Positions 1 through 11,400 of a stretch of 40,236 nt of DNA are shown here, one piece after another; the stretch's first letter is position 1; every line of letters begins with the position of its first letter. The stretch is taken from positions 152,986-193,221 of the forward strand of contig KQ481938.1 of assembly GCA_001430745.1 (NCBI GenBank). The letters are read 5' to 3'. The notes under the pieces were generated by a model. It worked only from the letters and a program-made list of their open reading frames with translations, searched no databases and was not told the origin of the DNA. Origin of the DNA: Auxenochlorella pyrenoidosa (taxonomy: Eukaryota; Chlorophyta; Trebouxiophyceae; Chlorellales; Chlorellaceae). Both the position numbers and the translations under genes were made by a program.

Positions 1-424
1 CCGCCGCGGCGCGCCTGCACCCGCGGGCCGCCGCGCTGCTGCCCCCCGCGGCTGGGCTGGCCATCATCCCGCTGGCGGTGCATCACATCGACGAGGGCGT
101 GACGCGCTGGATGGACGCGCACCTGAGGCCGCACCTGCCGCGGGTGAGCCGGGGGCAGGGTCGGGACAGGGCGCACAGCAGGGTGGGTGGTTGAGTGAGC
201 TGTGTGCTGCCCTGCTCGCCGCCAGCGGTGCAGGGATCGCCTGGATGCTGGGCGAGCACTGGCGCCAGCGGATGCTCGCCTGTGCGTGGAATGGCAGCAG
301 GGCGCCGCCCCCGTGGCGCCCCTGCTGCGCAGGCTGCCTGAGCGGTGCCCCCGCATCTCCTCCCCCTGCTTGTTGCGCGCAGGACGCACGGCCCGGAGGC
401 AGCGCCCACCACGCCGCCAACTAG
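1..424 (+). CDS. MTFP1: Mitochondrial fission process protein 1 (MTP18), 3' end
   Basis: Partial gene whose 5' part lies before the window. The reading frame starts at base 3. Exon 1-143 is followed by a GT-AG intron at 144-382 and a last exon at 383-424 ending in TAG. The exon encodes GLAIIPLAVHHIDEG followed by a WMDAHLR tail. This matches the C-terminal signature of the MTFP1/MTP18 family (in human, a hydrophobic stretch, then IPIIIHPIDRSVD, then an LRK tail). Family members are inner mitochondrial membrane proteins that promote fission. The last exon adds about 13 residues (ends SAHHAAN) with no family match, so the exact acceptor is less certain than the identity. An acceptor near 225 would give a different tail. 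Confidence 0.7.
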   Translation, partial: RRGAPAPAGRRAAAPRGWAGHHPAGGASHRRGRDALDGRAPEAAPAAGEPGAGSGQGAQQGGWLSELCAALLAASGAGIAWMLGEHWRQRMLACAWNGSRAPPPWRPCCAGCLSGAPASPPPACCAQDARPGGSAHHAAN

Positions 425-1334
425 CAACACGGGCCTGGGAAGCAGAAGCTTATGACCAGATTATGACCCGTGGTGGCAGGTCTGAGCCGGATTCCAGCCG
501 GCAAGGCCGCACCACACCCAGGACCGCCTACCTAGGTAGCCTTAGCGACACCGCGGGAGCAGCAATGCTCCCCTGCCCTGCCTTGATCAAGAGATCTTTC
601 CGGCTCTGCCTCACCACCAAGCTCCGCCCTGATGTGTGCTATGAGGGGCGTGAGCGCGGCTTGTTGCCTGCCGCTAGCCTGTGCGCCTTCGTTGCCTGCC
701 TGCAACTATGCGACGTGCAGGCGGCTGTTCCGGCGATGTGATCTCCCACCATGACCATCGCACTCTCAACCCTGTTCTCTTTCCAGCCTGCTCTCTCAAT
801 GTACCTGCTCTGTTCCCGCAAAAATGTCATCGAACAAACGACCCATCCAGGCATGAACCTATCTTTCCAACAGCTTGCCTTTGATTCCTCCCATTCTTCA
901 TGCTGAGATACATATCGTCAGCACTGCCATGCCATGTCACTTGTCGTGCCCTGTACATGCGCCACACCTTCAGCCGCGCCCCTGCCTGCTACCTGCTACT
1001 CCGACTCGGCACTTTGCTTCCCCTGAGAGCCCAGCATCCAACAATGGGAACTTCTTCAACGTGATGAATCTTTAACAGACCGGAGGACGGCGTCACGGAA
1101 GGCACCAGCCGGACAGCTCCCGAGGGGGAAACAAGGTCAGCTCCCAGTGGGGACGTTGCCACCGAGCAGCACATGGGAGGGAGGGGCATAAAAGAGGGCA
1201 CACATGTGCCAGAACATGACAGTTCGGTAGAGTCAAAGTGCATTTCAGGATACGGGGAAGTCCATTGAAAGCAGCGACAGCTTGCATTGCACAGGTAGGG
1301 GCACGGGGACAGCAGCAGCCGCCCTTGCGCTTGG
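425..1334. other. Intergenic, no gene seen
   Basis: Holds the 3' flank of the fission-protein gene and the 3' flank of the minus-strand gene that ends at 1335. Base composition is closer to even than in the exons. No exon passed a phase and similarity check, and no TGTAA signal was found in the expected orientation. Confidence 0.5.
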
Positions 1335-1874
1335 CTACCAGGCACCTGGGCCGCTGCCGCCATCCTCCCATGCAGCGCCACGCAGGCGGCTGGCCGCCAG
1401 CATGACCACGAAGGCTGCGCTGGCTGCCAGCGCCAGTGCACAGTATAGCTGCAGGCGCTGCCAGGGCGGCGGGCCTGCCAGCGAGCCGTCTGAGCGGAAG
1501 CGGAGGCTGCGCTTTGCAGAGCTGGTTCGCGTGAGCCGGGACTGAGGCGGCTGTGCCGCATGATCTGCGCTTTTCGTACAGCAATGTAGAGCAAGAGCTT
1601 GGTCGAAGCCAGGGAGGGGTGCACAAAACGTGATGCACAAGGCCAATAGACGCAGGAGACTGGTCAGGGCAGGCCAGGCTGGGCGCAGGCGGGAGCGGCA
1701 GCAGCGGCAGCACTCACCCTGTGCCACGCACTGCTGTCGCTGATCATAAGGGGCTAGCCCCGCCTCCTCATCACCGTGGCAAGCCAGGCAGGCCGGTGGA
1801 TACGGCGTGCTCAACCGCTGGCTGACGCCGCCTGGCTGTGCGCAGCTGAGCAGGCGATCGGCCCAGGATCTCAT
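1335..1874 (-). CDS. Possible small C-terminally anchored membrane protein
   Basis: Two-exon model on the minus strand: 1874-1718 and 1564-1335, joined by a GT-AG intron (donor GGTGAGTG, acceptor GCGCAG). Phases agree and give 128 residues. The first half carries a CLACHGDEEAG stretch with a CxxCH pattern. The middle is basic and serine-rich (RTSSAKRSLRFRS). Near the C-terminus lies one strong hydrophobic segment of about 22 residues (LQLYCALALAASAAFVVML) followed by a short polar tail, the layout of a tail-anchored or single-pass protein. I do not recognise the family. The start ATG at 1874 is the first in frame; further 5' exons are possible. The membrane segment is the firmest part, the rest is inference. 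Confidence 0.4.
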   Translation of the reverse strand: MRSWADRLLSCAQPGGVSQRLSTPYPPACLACHGDEEAGLAPYDQRQQCVAQGECCRCCRSRLRPAWPALTSLLRLLALCITFCAPLPGFDQALALHCCTKSADHAAQPPQSRLTRTSSAKRSLRFRSDGSLAGPPPWQRLQLYCALALAASAAFVVMLAASRLRGAAWEDGGSGPGAW

Positions 1875-2184
1875 TAAAAAAAGGGCCTGTGAGCAGTCCC
1901 AAATCACGGGATCGTGCAAACAACCTTGGAACACCAGGCACTAAGTTAGGCTGGCTTGCCGAGAGACCCGTAGATGTCAACGGGGCTATTTATTAACGAA
2001 GGGAGGTGCGCAAAAGCTTTGGATCTCTGAAGCCTCTTTTCTCGATCGCATGCTGCGGTGGGCCCCACCCGCCGCCGGTACCATTGGCAGAGGAGGCATG
2101 CTAGCCTGCACATGTGCTACTAGTTTTCATTGAACTGCATTTGATTGCTTGGCCAAGGTCATTAATTTTCATCGACATGTGATG
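1875..2184. other. Intergenic, no gene seen
   Basis: 3' flank of the condensin gene and upstream region of the possible membrane protein, both on the minus strand. Relatively AT-rich for this window. No signal recognised. Confidence 0.4.
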
Positions 2185-5100
2185 TCACGCGTCCAGGCTG
2201 GCTGCAGCACGACTGCTGGCCCCACCGCCGCCGCTGCCGGAAGAGGGAGCGCAGATGCTGGCGGTCGGCGCAGCCCCTGCAGTTCGTGCTTCGCTTGCAG
2301 CAGCGGCGCCCATGCTTGCCGTGCCCGCCCCTCGAGCAGCTCGGCCTGCACGCCTGCCGCCGCCACCCCCACCGGCTCGCAGCAGCTGCAGCAGGTGCTG
2401 CTGCAGCGCCGCGCTGCCACCAGGCGCGCGCTTGCGCTTGTGCTGCGCTGCAGCGCCCGCGCCAACGCCTTCTGCCTGCGCACGCTCCCCGAGCGCCTCC
2501 CCGTCTGCCCCAGCACCAGCGGCCGTGGCCACATGGTTGCTCACAAAGGCTGACAGTGCCCTGCTGGCAGCTGCTGGCAGCCTGCTGTGCAGAGTGGCGC
2601 CGCCTGGCCCGCTGGCTTCTAGCTGCGCCTCGAGCGCTGCCAGCACCTTGGCCGAGGGCCGCATGGCGCGCAGCAGGGCGCCCGCGGCAGCGATGCCGGG
2701 CGCGCTGTCAGCAGCGCTGCCGGTGGCGGCGGCGGCCAGCAGTGCCTGCACTGCTTGGCTGGCCAGTACATCGCTGCGCAGGTCGGCTTCCGACAGCAGG
2801 CTGGCGGCAGGCCGCACCAGCTCCTGCACTCGCAATGGACGTGCGTAAGGGACTAGGGAAGAGCTGACAGAAGGGCAGAGCACAGGAGCAGGAGCGCAAG
2901 GTGCTGCTGCAAAGCGACTGCCCCTGCAACACGCACATGTGCACCCTTTTGCACTCTGACAGGCCTGGCATGTGGCCGCAGCCTGCTCCCACCTTTGCCA
3001 GCAGCTGGCGCCAGCCCCGGTCAAGGGGCGTCTGGTGAAAGAGGTCCAGGCAGAGCCGAGCCCGGCCCTTGGGCGGCGCCGCCAGCAGCAACTGGCGCAG
3101 CGCATGGCGCGCCACGGCGGCCACGCGGGCGCTGCCGCCTGCGAGGGCACACCCCACCGGCGCTAGCATGCCAGCGTCCTGCAGCCGCAGCTTGTTGCGC
3201 AGCAGCAGGCGGCAGTAGGCGGTCGCCGCCCACAGCGCCAGTCGCTCTGCCTCTGCTGCAGCAGCAGCCGCAGGCGGGGCACCCGCGGCGGTGCCTGCGC
3301 TTGCTCGCGCTGCAGGCGGCGCCGCTGTCGGCACCATCAGCCCCCCAACCAGCGGCAGCTTGCCAGCAAAGGCGTTCGGAAAGGCGTCGATGCTGTCGGC
3401 TAGGAGGGTCACTGCCGCTTGCTGCACCTCCAGCCTGGGGGTGCTGCACACGCTGCTGCTATCGTGCCCACCAACTGTGTCGAGTGCACCCAGGCAGCGC
3501 TCGGCAAGATGCACTGCGCCGCGGCAGAGGGGCTCTGACAGCACAGCCAGCCGGCCGAGGGCGCGCAGGGCAGCGGCCTGCCATGGGGAGGGGGCAACAT
3601 GGCAAATGAGATGCGTGCAGCAACGCAGGCCATTCTCACGGCACACACTTGCAGGGGTGTGCGCAGGTGCCTTTGCTGGCTGCGCATCTGTCTGCAGGGC
3701 GTGCACAGCCACCCCCTCTGTACCGCCAGCCCTTCTGCACTGCCAGCCCATCTGTACTGCCAGCCCCTCCCACCTGCACGTCGGCTGGCAGGCCAGCAGC
3801 GGAGGCCTCCTCCCTCTCGGAGCAGCGGCCCCCAGCCAGGCACCTTTGCTGGCTGTGCATCTGTCTGCAGGGCCTGCACCACAAGCCCCCCCCCCCCTCT
3901 CCCACCTGCACGTCTGCTGGCATGGCAGCCCCGGAGCCCTCCTCCTCGGGGCAGCGGCCCCCGGCCAGCCGCTCCAGCAGCGGCAGGAAGCAGGCTGGCG
4001 TAGTGTCGGCAGCAGCCAGCAGGGAGTCGAGGAAGCGCTGCGCCGCCGCCTCCTGCTTGGCTGCCTGGTCCTCCCCTCGCATGTAGTCAAAAGGGCTGCC
4101 GCCTGGCCCTCCTGCTGCAGCCTCTGCTGGGGCTGCGCCTTTAGCGGCCCTGCCATGGCCTGAGGAGGGGTTAGCAAGGCCAGCCTGCTGATCCTCATTG
4201 CTATCTGTGCCAGCCGGGCCCTGCCCATCACCCACCCACCACTCGCTGGCAGGGCGCAGAGGCCGCCCCGCTTTCGAGGTGCCCTGCTGCCCCTGCTGCA
4301 GATTGTCTGCCCCTGACTGCTGCCCTGCCTCTGCTGCCAGGCGCCGCTGGAAGGCCGCCCGCTGCTGCTCGTAGCCAGCTGACATTGCTCCCAGCAGCTC
4401 CAGAAGCGAGAGCAGCGCTTGCCGCTGTGCCTGGCTGCCGAGGGCTTGCGCGGCAATGGCATTGCTGCCCCCAACCTCTGCGTCGGTGCCCTCGGCCTGC
4501 ATCTGCTGAGGCTGCGCTCCACTGGGAGCAGCCAGCAGCCGCTCGCTGCCACCGGCCATGCTGTCACTGCCGCATGCATCCACCAGCGAGCGCAGCAGAC
4601 GGAGCGGGGCCTGAGCTGCAGGCGGCGCAGCCAGCGTAGCCTCAATCGCAGCACTGCGGACCGCCGGACAGCCGCCTGCAGCAGACAGCAGCAGCGCATG
4701 CAGGGCTGCAGGGGCCTCCTGCATCAAGGCCAAGGCTGCAGGGTACCGCTGGGAGGACGGGCACATGTCCTCCTGGCCAGCAGCGGGACGCTCGTCTGCT
4801 GGCAGCTGCCTGAAGGCTGCAGCCAGTGCTTGTAGCAGCCAGCACAGGCTCTCTGATGAGCAGGCGCTGCCTTCGGGTGAATTGCCCTCAGAGGCAGCCC
4901 CGAGCAGGCTGGAGAGCAGCAGCCCTGTCTCTGCCAGGCAGGTCGGGACGTCGGCAGAGCTGAAGGGCCCCAAGATGAAGAGGCACACGGCAGCTGCCTT
5001 AAGAGCGGTGTCAGGCTTCTGGGTGCTGCCCTGCCCCTCTGCTGCCACTGCTGCTTCTGCAGGCTGGGGCGCAGCGCCGCAGCTGCAGGCGGCTGCATGC

Positions 5101-7886
5101 AGCCGCCGAAAGCACAGCCGCACTGCCTCACTGGCTGTGGCTGCTCTGCCCGACTTGGTGTCCGGTGCTGCTGTGCAGGCGGTCAGAGCTGCCTGCACAG
5201 CATCGCGCAGCTGCCGCACCTGCTGCTCGCTGCACTGCGGCAGGACTGCCGCGAGGCGCTGCAACACCCGCTCTGCCGTCTGATGCGCCGGGCCATCTGG
5301 CAGCAGGGCATCCAGCACAGCTGCCTGCAGCTGCGCCCGCGGCGCTGCCTCGCCGACGCTGCTGGCCAGCTGCAGCAGGGGCAGCAGGCCGGCGGCCGAG
5401 CCCCCCTGGCCTGCCAGGCGCAGCACAATCTCAGCGATTGCCTGCACAAAAGGGGTGGGGAGGCTTGGCTCAGCCCGTGACTTTCACATGCCACGCGCCT
5501 TGTATGAATCTCCGATGCGCCATCTCCAATGCGTCCGAAGCTTGCATACTCGCGGCCACAGCAGCAGAGTCGCTGTTGACTCCAACGCCCCCTGCATACC
5601 TGTTGGCTGTCCTCTCCTGAATGCAGCACAGAGTCTGGGCGCAGGCCCAGCAGCTGACTGGTAACTGGCAGGACCGCCTCTGCCAGACTGGCAGCCCCAG
5701 CTGGCGACAGGCTGGGCGCGGCTCCCGGCGGCGCCTGCAGCTGCTGGGTCAGGGCGCCTAGCAGCGCGACAGCACGCTTTCGCACGCTGGGGCTCTTGTC
5801 GCACAGCCTGCGAGGAGCGTCGCTGTGCGCTCAGGATCGCACCCATGTATCGGGGGTCCCCACCCTGGTGCGCTCCAAAGGCCTAAACCAAAGGCCCCAA
5901 TCTGGTGCCCCAGCATCAACAGGGATCGATTCTGCCTCACCTGCCACGCACGGCCTGCAGCAATGCAGCGCCCAGGCTGGCGCCGGCACCGCCTCTGTCG
6001 CTGCCGCTGCTGCCAGCTGCGGCTGCTGGCGACGTGCTCAGGGCGGCTGCCACGAGGCCGGCGTGCCTCTCCAGGCAGGCCAGTGCCTTTGCTCGCAGGG
6101 TGGCGTCCCTGTCGCTGAGGCTGGCGCACATCGCGGCCAGCAGAGCACACTGGCACTGGACGCGTCCCTCCGGGCGCAGCAGCGAGACACCAGTGCCCTC
6201 TGCCCCTCCTGCCTGGGGCGATCCAACAGGTGGCGGCGCCGCAGGCAGGTGCGTGGCTGCCTGCAGGAGCGAGCTGAAGAGGTCGAGGCACAGCCGGCGA
6301 GTGCTGGCCCTGCCATGGCGCGCCAGCGGCAGCAGGCGCGGCAGGCACAGCAGGAGCCCTGCCGCCAGCGCTGGCGGGTCTGCCACGCAGGCAGACCCGT
6401 TCGGAGCCGCTGCCAGCATTGCCGCAAAGTGCAAGCAGGCGTCCAGCCGCTGCCCCGCGAGTGCTGCAGCTGCCGCTGCCGCGTCAGAAGCGCGCGGGCC
6501 TGCGGCGCTGGCCGCAGCCAGCTCAGCGCAGCGGTCGGCTAGGCGGGCAGCGACGCCGGCGCCAGCTCGGCTGCTCTGCTGCGCGATGCTGCCAAGCAGG
6601 CGAGCCGCTGCAGTGAGGGCCTGCGAAGGAGCGAGTAAAAGATAAAGGACCCTGGCTCAGTGACAGCAGCAGTGGCAGCAGCAGGCGCGCAGCTTCGTGC
6701 GATGATCACACGCCAGGGCATCGGTGTGGCGTGCCAGCCCAACGCGGGGCAGCGAGCTCACAGATGGGCCTCCTTACGTGCTGCGTCTGCTTCGGCTCAG
6801 ACACAAGGCTCAGAAGCTCCTGCAGCGTCCTGGCAGCTGCAGCGGCAGCAGCAGCGGAGGCGCCGGCAGGCTGTGCCCCTGGCTGGGCGGGTGCCTGCTC
6901 GTCTGCCGCTGCTGCAGCCGCCAGGAACGGCCGCTCCAAAATGTCTGCACCCAACAGGAGGCGGATAGCTCATCTGCCGAGCAGACAAGTGTCCTGGCGT
7001 TACCCGGAGTCCAAACAGCACAAACTTGGCAGAACCGCGGAGCACCCATGCGAAGCCAAGGGGTAGCACCCACGAGCCCGCACAGCCAGTTTTCCAAGCA
7101 CCCACCTGCCGCCGCGCGGTAGCAGGCCTCTGCTGCTGCTTTTGCGCTGACTGAAGCAGCACCCACGTTGCCTGCCGCGCCTGCTGGTGGATGCACCAGG
7201 CAGTGCAGCGCTGCTCCCCGGCACAAGTGCTCTGCTGCCCGCATGTCTGCCACTGCAGGCAGCAGTGCGCTGCCGTCGGCAGACACAGCCTTGGCAATGG
7301 CACCTAGTGCGAGCAGGGCATCGCGCCTTAGGTGCAGGCTGGACAGCGCGGCGGCAGCCGCCGCAGCCGCCCTGCCCTCGCCGGCGCCTCCTGCCCTGGC
7401 CCTTTTGCCCCCGCGCGCCACCGGCTCCGTCTGCTGTCCTGCATCGCTGCTGCCGCTGGCCGCGCCCTTGGACATGCAGGCCAGGAACGCCAGGGACAGC
7501 TTGAGGGTGTTGTGCAGTGCTGCCAGGTGCCGCGGGTTGCCCATGTCGGCCACACCAGTCGACGCCTCCTGCCCCTCGGCGGCGTCCCTCAGCTGCTGCA
7601 CCGCACCCCTTGCCGCCCATTCCAGCAGGCTGACTAGGTGCTGGCAAGCCTTTGCGCCTGCTGGCTGCGGCCCAGAGAGGCAGGCGTGGATCCCCGCCCA
7701 GTCGAGCGCTGTGAGAGCGTTCTGGCGCTGCAGCTGCGCCCAGGCAGAGACTTGGCCAGGCTCCAGGCCTGCAGGCCCGGCCGGACTGCTGCTGGTGCTT
7801 GCTGGCGGCAGGACGAGGGCCAGGTCGGCCAGCCCCGCCTCTGGGGCGGGGAGGCGAATGGAAAGAAGTCCCAGGTGATGTTTCAT
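2185..7886 (-). CDS. NCAPD3: HEAT-repeat condensin subunit, CAP-D3-like
   Basis: Seven exons, all phases consistent: 7886-7106, 6944-6778, 6620-5941, 5807-5600, 5441-3906, 3577-2993 and 2823-2185. They give 1531 residues, the size expected for condensin D subunits (human CAP-D3 about 1500). HEAT-type helices run throughout, for example DKSPSVRKRAVALLGAL near residue 545 and SDRDATLRAKALACL in exon 3. Residues about 1125-1319 follow the Cnd1 layout: ALRALGRLAVLSEP, then AVTLLADSIDAFPN, then TAYCRLLLRNKLRLQDAGML, then VAAVARHALRQLLL. The C-terminus is low-complexity with a KRKRAP nuclear-localisation-like patch. Condensin II shapes mitotic chromosomes in the nucleus. CAP-D2 or another HEAT protein is the main alternative. 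The start is the first ATG in frame of exon 1; an extra 5' exon cannot be excluded. The donor of exon 5 is duplicated (second site at 3774). Confidence 0.6.
3663..3985. repeat. Tandem duplication of an exon-intron boundary in the condensin gene
   Basis: About 170 bases are present twice in tandem. Each copy, read on the minus strand, contains an exon end coding LAGGRC..E..A(A)xPADVQ, a donor CAG|GTGGGAG and an intron start that includes GCAGACAGATGC. The copies end at donors 3906 and 3774. The intron-side match repeats with a period of 173, the donor with a period of 132. The difference comes from an internal 17-base minisatellite present in only one copy. Confidence 0.85.
3720..3770. repeat. 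17-base minisatellite, 3 copies
   Basis: Three adjacent 17-base units of the form GTACTGCCAGCCCNTCT, differing at a few positions, inside the condensin intron next to the second donor. Confidence 0.8.
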
Positions 7887-8431
7887 GGCATGAGGAGAAC
7901 ACGCCAATGGCAGCAAGCTGGAAATGGAGGCGGTAGGCGTCGACTGCGCAGTCGAAGCATGCTTCGTGCGCTTTCAATCGCTGCTTGATCAAGCGACCAA
8001 CACGGTCTGAAATGCAGCCAAATTTATTAGCTCCTGCCTCAATGTTATTGCATGTCAAAGGGCAGGAGTTCCAGCCAGTCTGATCATTGCCTCCTGGGTT
8101 GTAGCTCAGGTTGCAGCTAGGCAGTGGTCGGCGTTGGCCGGCAAGAAAACCCTAGTGCCAAGTCAGCGCTCCCCTCACTTACCCCATCAGCTCTCGCAGA
8201 TGCCGATTTGTGCTCTGTAGGTTTGCGATCAAACCACACAAAGTGTGTTTCTGCCCGTCTCGCTCTTCTGAGGCGTCCTCCACGAGCGCCAACCTGCCTT
8301 TTGCTTGGGATCCGGACCTCCCTGAAGCGCGCACAGTCCCTGAACGGGGTGCCGAGCTTGTCGACATCCGCCGCTGCTTGCCGCCCTCAACCCCTGCCCC
8401 GCCGGCAGCCGACGCGCCGCTTGTTGCGCAA
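7887..8431. promoter_or_regulatory. Divergent intergenic region between condensin and SWT1-like genes
   Basis: 545 bases separate the two divergent start codons. The middle is AT-richer than the flanks, with an AATTTATTAG stretch at 8021-8030 that could serve as a core promoter element for either side. No known motif was recognised, so the promoter role rests only on the head-to-head layout. Confidence 0.4.
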
Positions 8432-11400
8432 ATGGCCAGGACCAAGCCCAGGTCAAAGCGCGCAAGCGGCGGCAAATTGGGAGCCCAGCTGGTGTCAGCA
8501 GGGCCTACCCTCGGTAGCAGTGGCAAGGCGAAACGCAGGGTGTTCAAGGCTGTGCCGCTGAAGCGACCGGCAGCCGGCGATGCTGACGCTGGCACCGCAG
8601 CATCCGCCGAGGGTCGTTCCAAGCAGACGCCTCGCGCCAGCAGGGCCGTTGCGGACCTCGCCTTTGTGGCGGCTGCCAACAGAGAAGCCTCGCCACCCGT
8701 GGAGCAGCCGCCCGCCAAGCGCCGCAAGCTGGGTGCGCCGGGTGCAGCTGGCTGGGCCGGCACGCCCGCCAGGGTCTTGCCAGCGCACACGAGCATGCCA
8801 GCCCTGCGGCGCAGCGCTGCTTGCCCTCCCCTGCCCTGCCTACTTTTTCTTCACCACCTGCAGGCACGCCCGGCGGGCGACAGCTGGAGGTTGGCCGGGT
8901 GCTGGTCTGCTTCGACAGCAACATCCTGATGGGGCACGGCGAGGCTGCAGAGGCGGCGTGGGCGGCCATCCAGGCGGGCGGCGGCGCGCGCGTGCAGGCC
9001 TTGGTGCCCCTGGTAGGGCCGCGCGCTCTATGTCCTGGACAGCGTGTGTCGCAGCCGTGCCGCGTTATTAGTTGCTGGCACCAGAGTGTTGGGAGCGGGT
9101 TGGTTCTGAAGGGGCCTAGCAGGCGGCGCCGTGGAGGAGGCCGGGACTGCCTGCTCTCCCGCCGTTCGACCCCCACACGCCACCCACGGCCTGCCTACCC
9201 CGCAGAAAGTGCGGCACGAGCTGCGCAGCCTGGCAGGCAGCGCGGGGCGGCGCGACGGGCAGCCCTCGCCGCCGGCGCGGCGCGCCACGGCAGCTGCCCG
9301 CCATGCCGAGCTGCTGCTTGAGCGCATGATGCGAGCGGTTGACTGCTGCCGGGTGCAGAGGTGCGAGCGGCCCGGGCCGTTGTGCTGCGCTGCGCCTGCG
9401 CTGTGCCACAGGATCCTGAAGGCCCTGAAAAGAGCTGCCTTTGCTCACACGCCGAAAAGAGTTGCCATCACCTTTGGTCAAGCCCACTTTTCCTCTGCCC
9501 CGGCCGCGCCTTGCAGGTAGTATGAGCAGTACCGGCCGGAAAGGGTCATCTATACCTTGGTTCAGCACTTTCCTCTTCCCTGCAGGGAGGACGAGCAGTA
9601 CCGGAGGCACCCGCGGCGCGTGGCCGAGCAGCGCGGCGACTGCGCCATCCTCGACTCGCTGCTGCACTTCCAGTCGCTGGGCGCCCAGGCAGGCCGGATT
9701 GATTATTAGTGACCAGCTTTCCTCCCCTCCTGCACACAAAGCGCCTGCGGGCGCCTGTGTGCTGGCTGGCCTACAAAGTCAGCGCCTGCCCAGAAAGTCA
9801 GCCCGCTGCTGCTCCTCCAACGTGTCTGTTCGCATACATTTGGAAGCCTCCCGCCTTCCGCGTGCAGGTGCTGCTGGCCAAAGTAAATCATAATCGATTC
9901 ATGATTTTTTTTTCATATGCAGGTGCTGCTGGCCACAGCAGACCGGGGCCTCTCGGCGCGGGCCTCCGAGCACGGCGTGCCGTGCGCGTCGCCCGCGCAG
10001 CTGGTGGCGGCGGTGCAGGCTGCGCTGGCGGCGGGGCGCTGGACAGCCGAGCACGATCGCGAGCTGGCCCTGCTGCTGTTTGCCCCGGGTTACCAGCAGG
10101 CCGCACTAGGGGCCAGCTTCCCGCCACACACCGAGGAGGCCTATGCCGCCTTTGCCCGGCGGCTGCAGCAGCCGCTGCAGCGCGTGCTGCTGGCCGCGAC
10201 GCAGCTGCTGGCGGGCAGCCCCGCCGCGGCGGCGGCCGCGGCCAGCTGCTGGGATGGCGCGGGCAGCCGCCTGGCGCCCGGCGCTGTCGAGCAGCCGGCG
10301 CCTGGGGCAGGGCGTTGCGGCGACGGGGCGGCGGCCACCTGCCGGCACTCCCAGCAGGCCCGGCGGCGCAGCCCCGGACAGGGTTCTGCTGGCAGCACGA
10401 GCGGCGCCGAGAGCACCGGCACACCCGAGCCCACAGAGGGCACTGCCTCGGCGGGCATGCCAGAGGGCTCGGAGCAGCCGGCCTCGCCCGCTGTGGAGCC
10501 TGCCGCTGAGCCCGCTGCGCTGCCTGCTGGGCCTGTTGCGCCGTCTGCTGGGCGTGCTGGGCGTGCTGGGCGTGCTGTTGGGCCTGCTTGGCGTGCTGCC
10601 GACCCCACCGAGCTGCTGCGCCTGCTGGAAGAGCCGGCCTACCGGGAGCAGGTGGGCGCCTGCAGGCCTGCGGGTGCGAGCCGTCAGGCGTGTAAGTGGG
10701 AGCCGTCAGGCTTGTAGGTGGGCGCCTGCAGGTCGTGCCCGTTGGCGCAGCGCGGACAGAGCATGCGCAGCCAAGGAGGCAGCGCTCATGGAGGCTGCAG
10801 AGGCCTTCTGTGCTTGCAGCGCTCCCGGTGGCTGGCTGAGCTCCGGTTTAAAGGCCCTGGGCTGCCCCCGCACCCCTTTTAACCCAATCCACAGGTGTGC
10901 GGTACGCGCAAGCGCGGCCTGGCTACTGTCGCCAGGCGCTTTGGCATGAGCAAGCAGCGAGTTGCCGAGGCCTTTCGAGGTGGGCTGCCAAGCTGGGCCT
11001 GCTCGGAGGCTGGCTGCAAGGCAACCCGGGGGTTGGACTGCGCCGCACTGCTGTACTGCTGCGCATGGCGTGCGCACTGCACATGCATGCAGCGGACCAG
11101 ATGCTGTTGGGCAGCGTCTTGCAGGCCAACCATTTCACACCTGGCTCCTCGGCCCCTCCCGGGCCCATGCAGCGGCCCAAAGGGCCCGCAGGGCGGGGAG
11201 CAAGAAGCGCAAGTTGGCCCTGGTGGCTAACAGCACGGCGGCTGCCGACCCCGGGGAGCCTGCCGCTGGGCCTGCTGGGCCTGCCGGGCCCGCTGCCACC
11301 CCTGCCGAGCTGCTGCGCCTGCTGGAAGACCCCGCATACAGGGAGCAGGTGCGCGGCTGCAGGCTAAGGCATGACTGTTTTGGGCTTTGCCAGGTGCCTG

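Noticed and set aside
2149..7988. Many plus-strand open frames of 100-290 codons opposite the condensin gene
   Set aside because: They mirror GC-rich codons of the minus-strand exons and show no family match.
9709..10949. Alternative plus-strand frames over the SWT1-like exon 5
   Set aside because: Proline/arginine/alanine-rich shadows. The frame VLLATADRGLSARA is fixed by the PIN domain.
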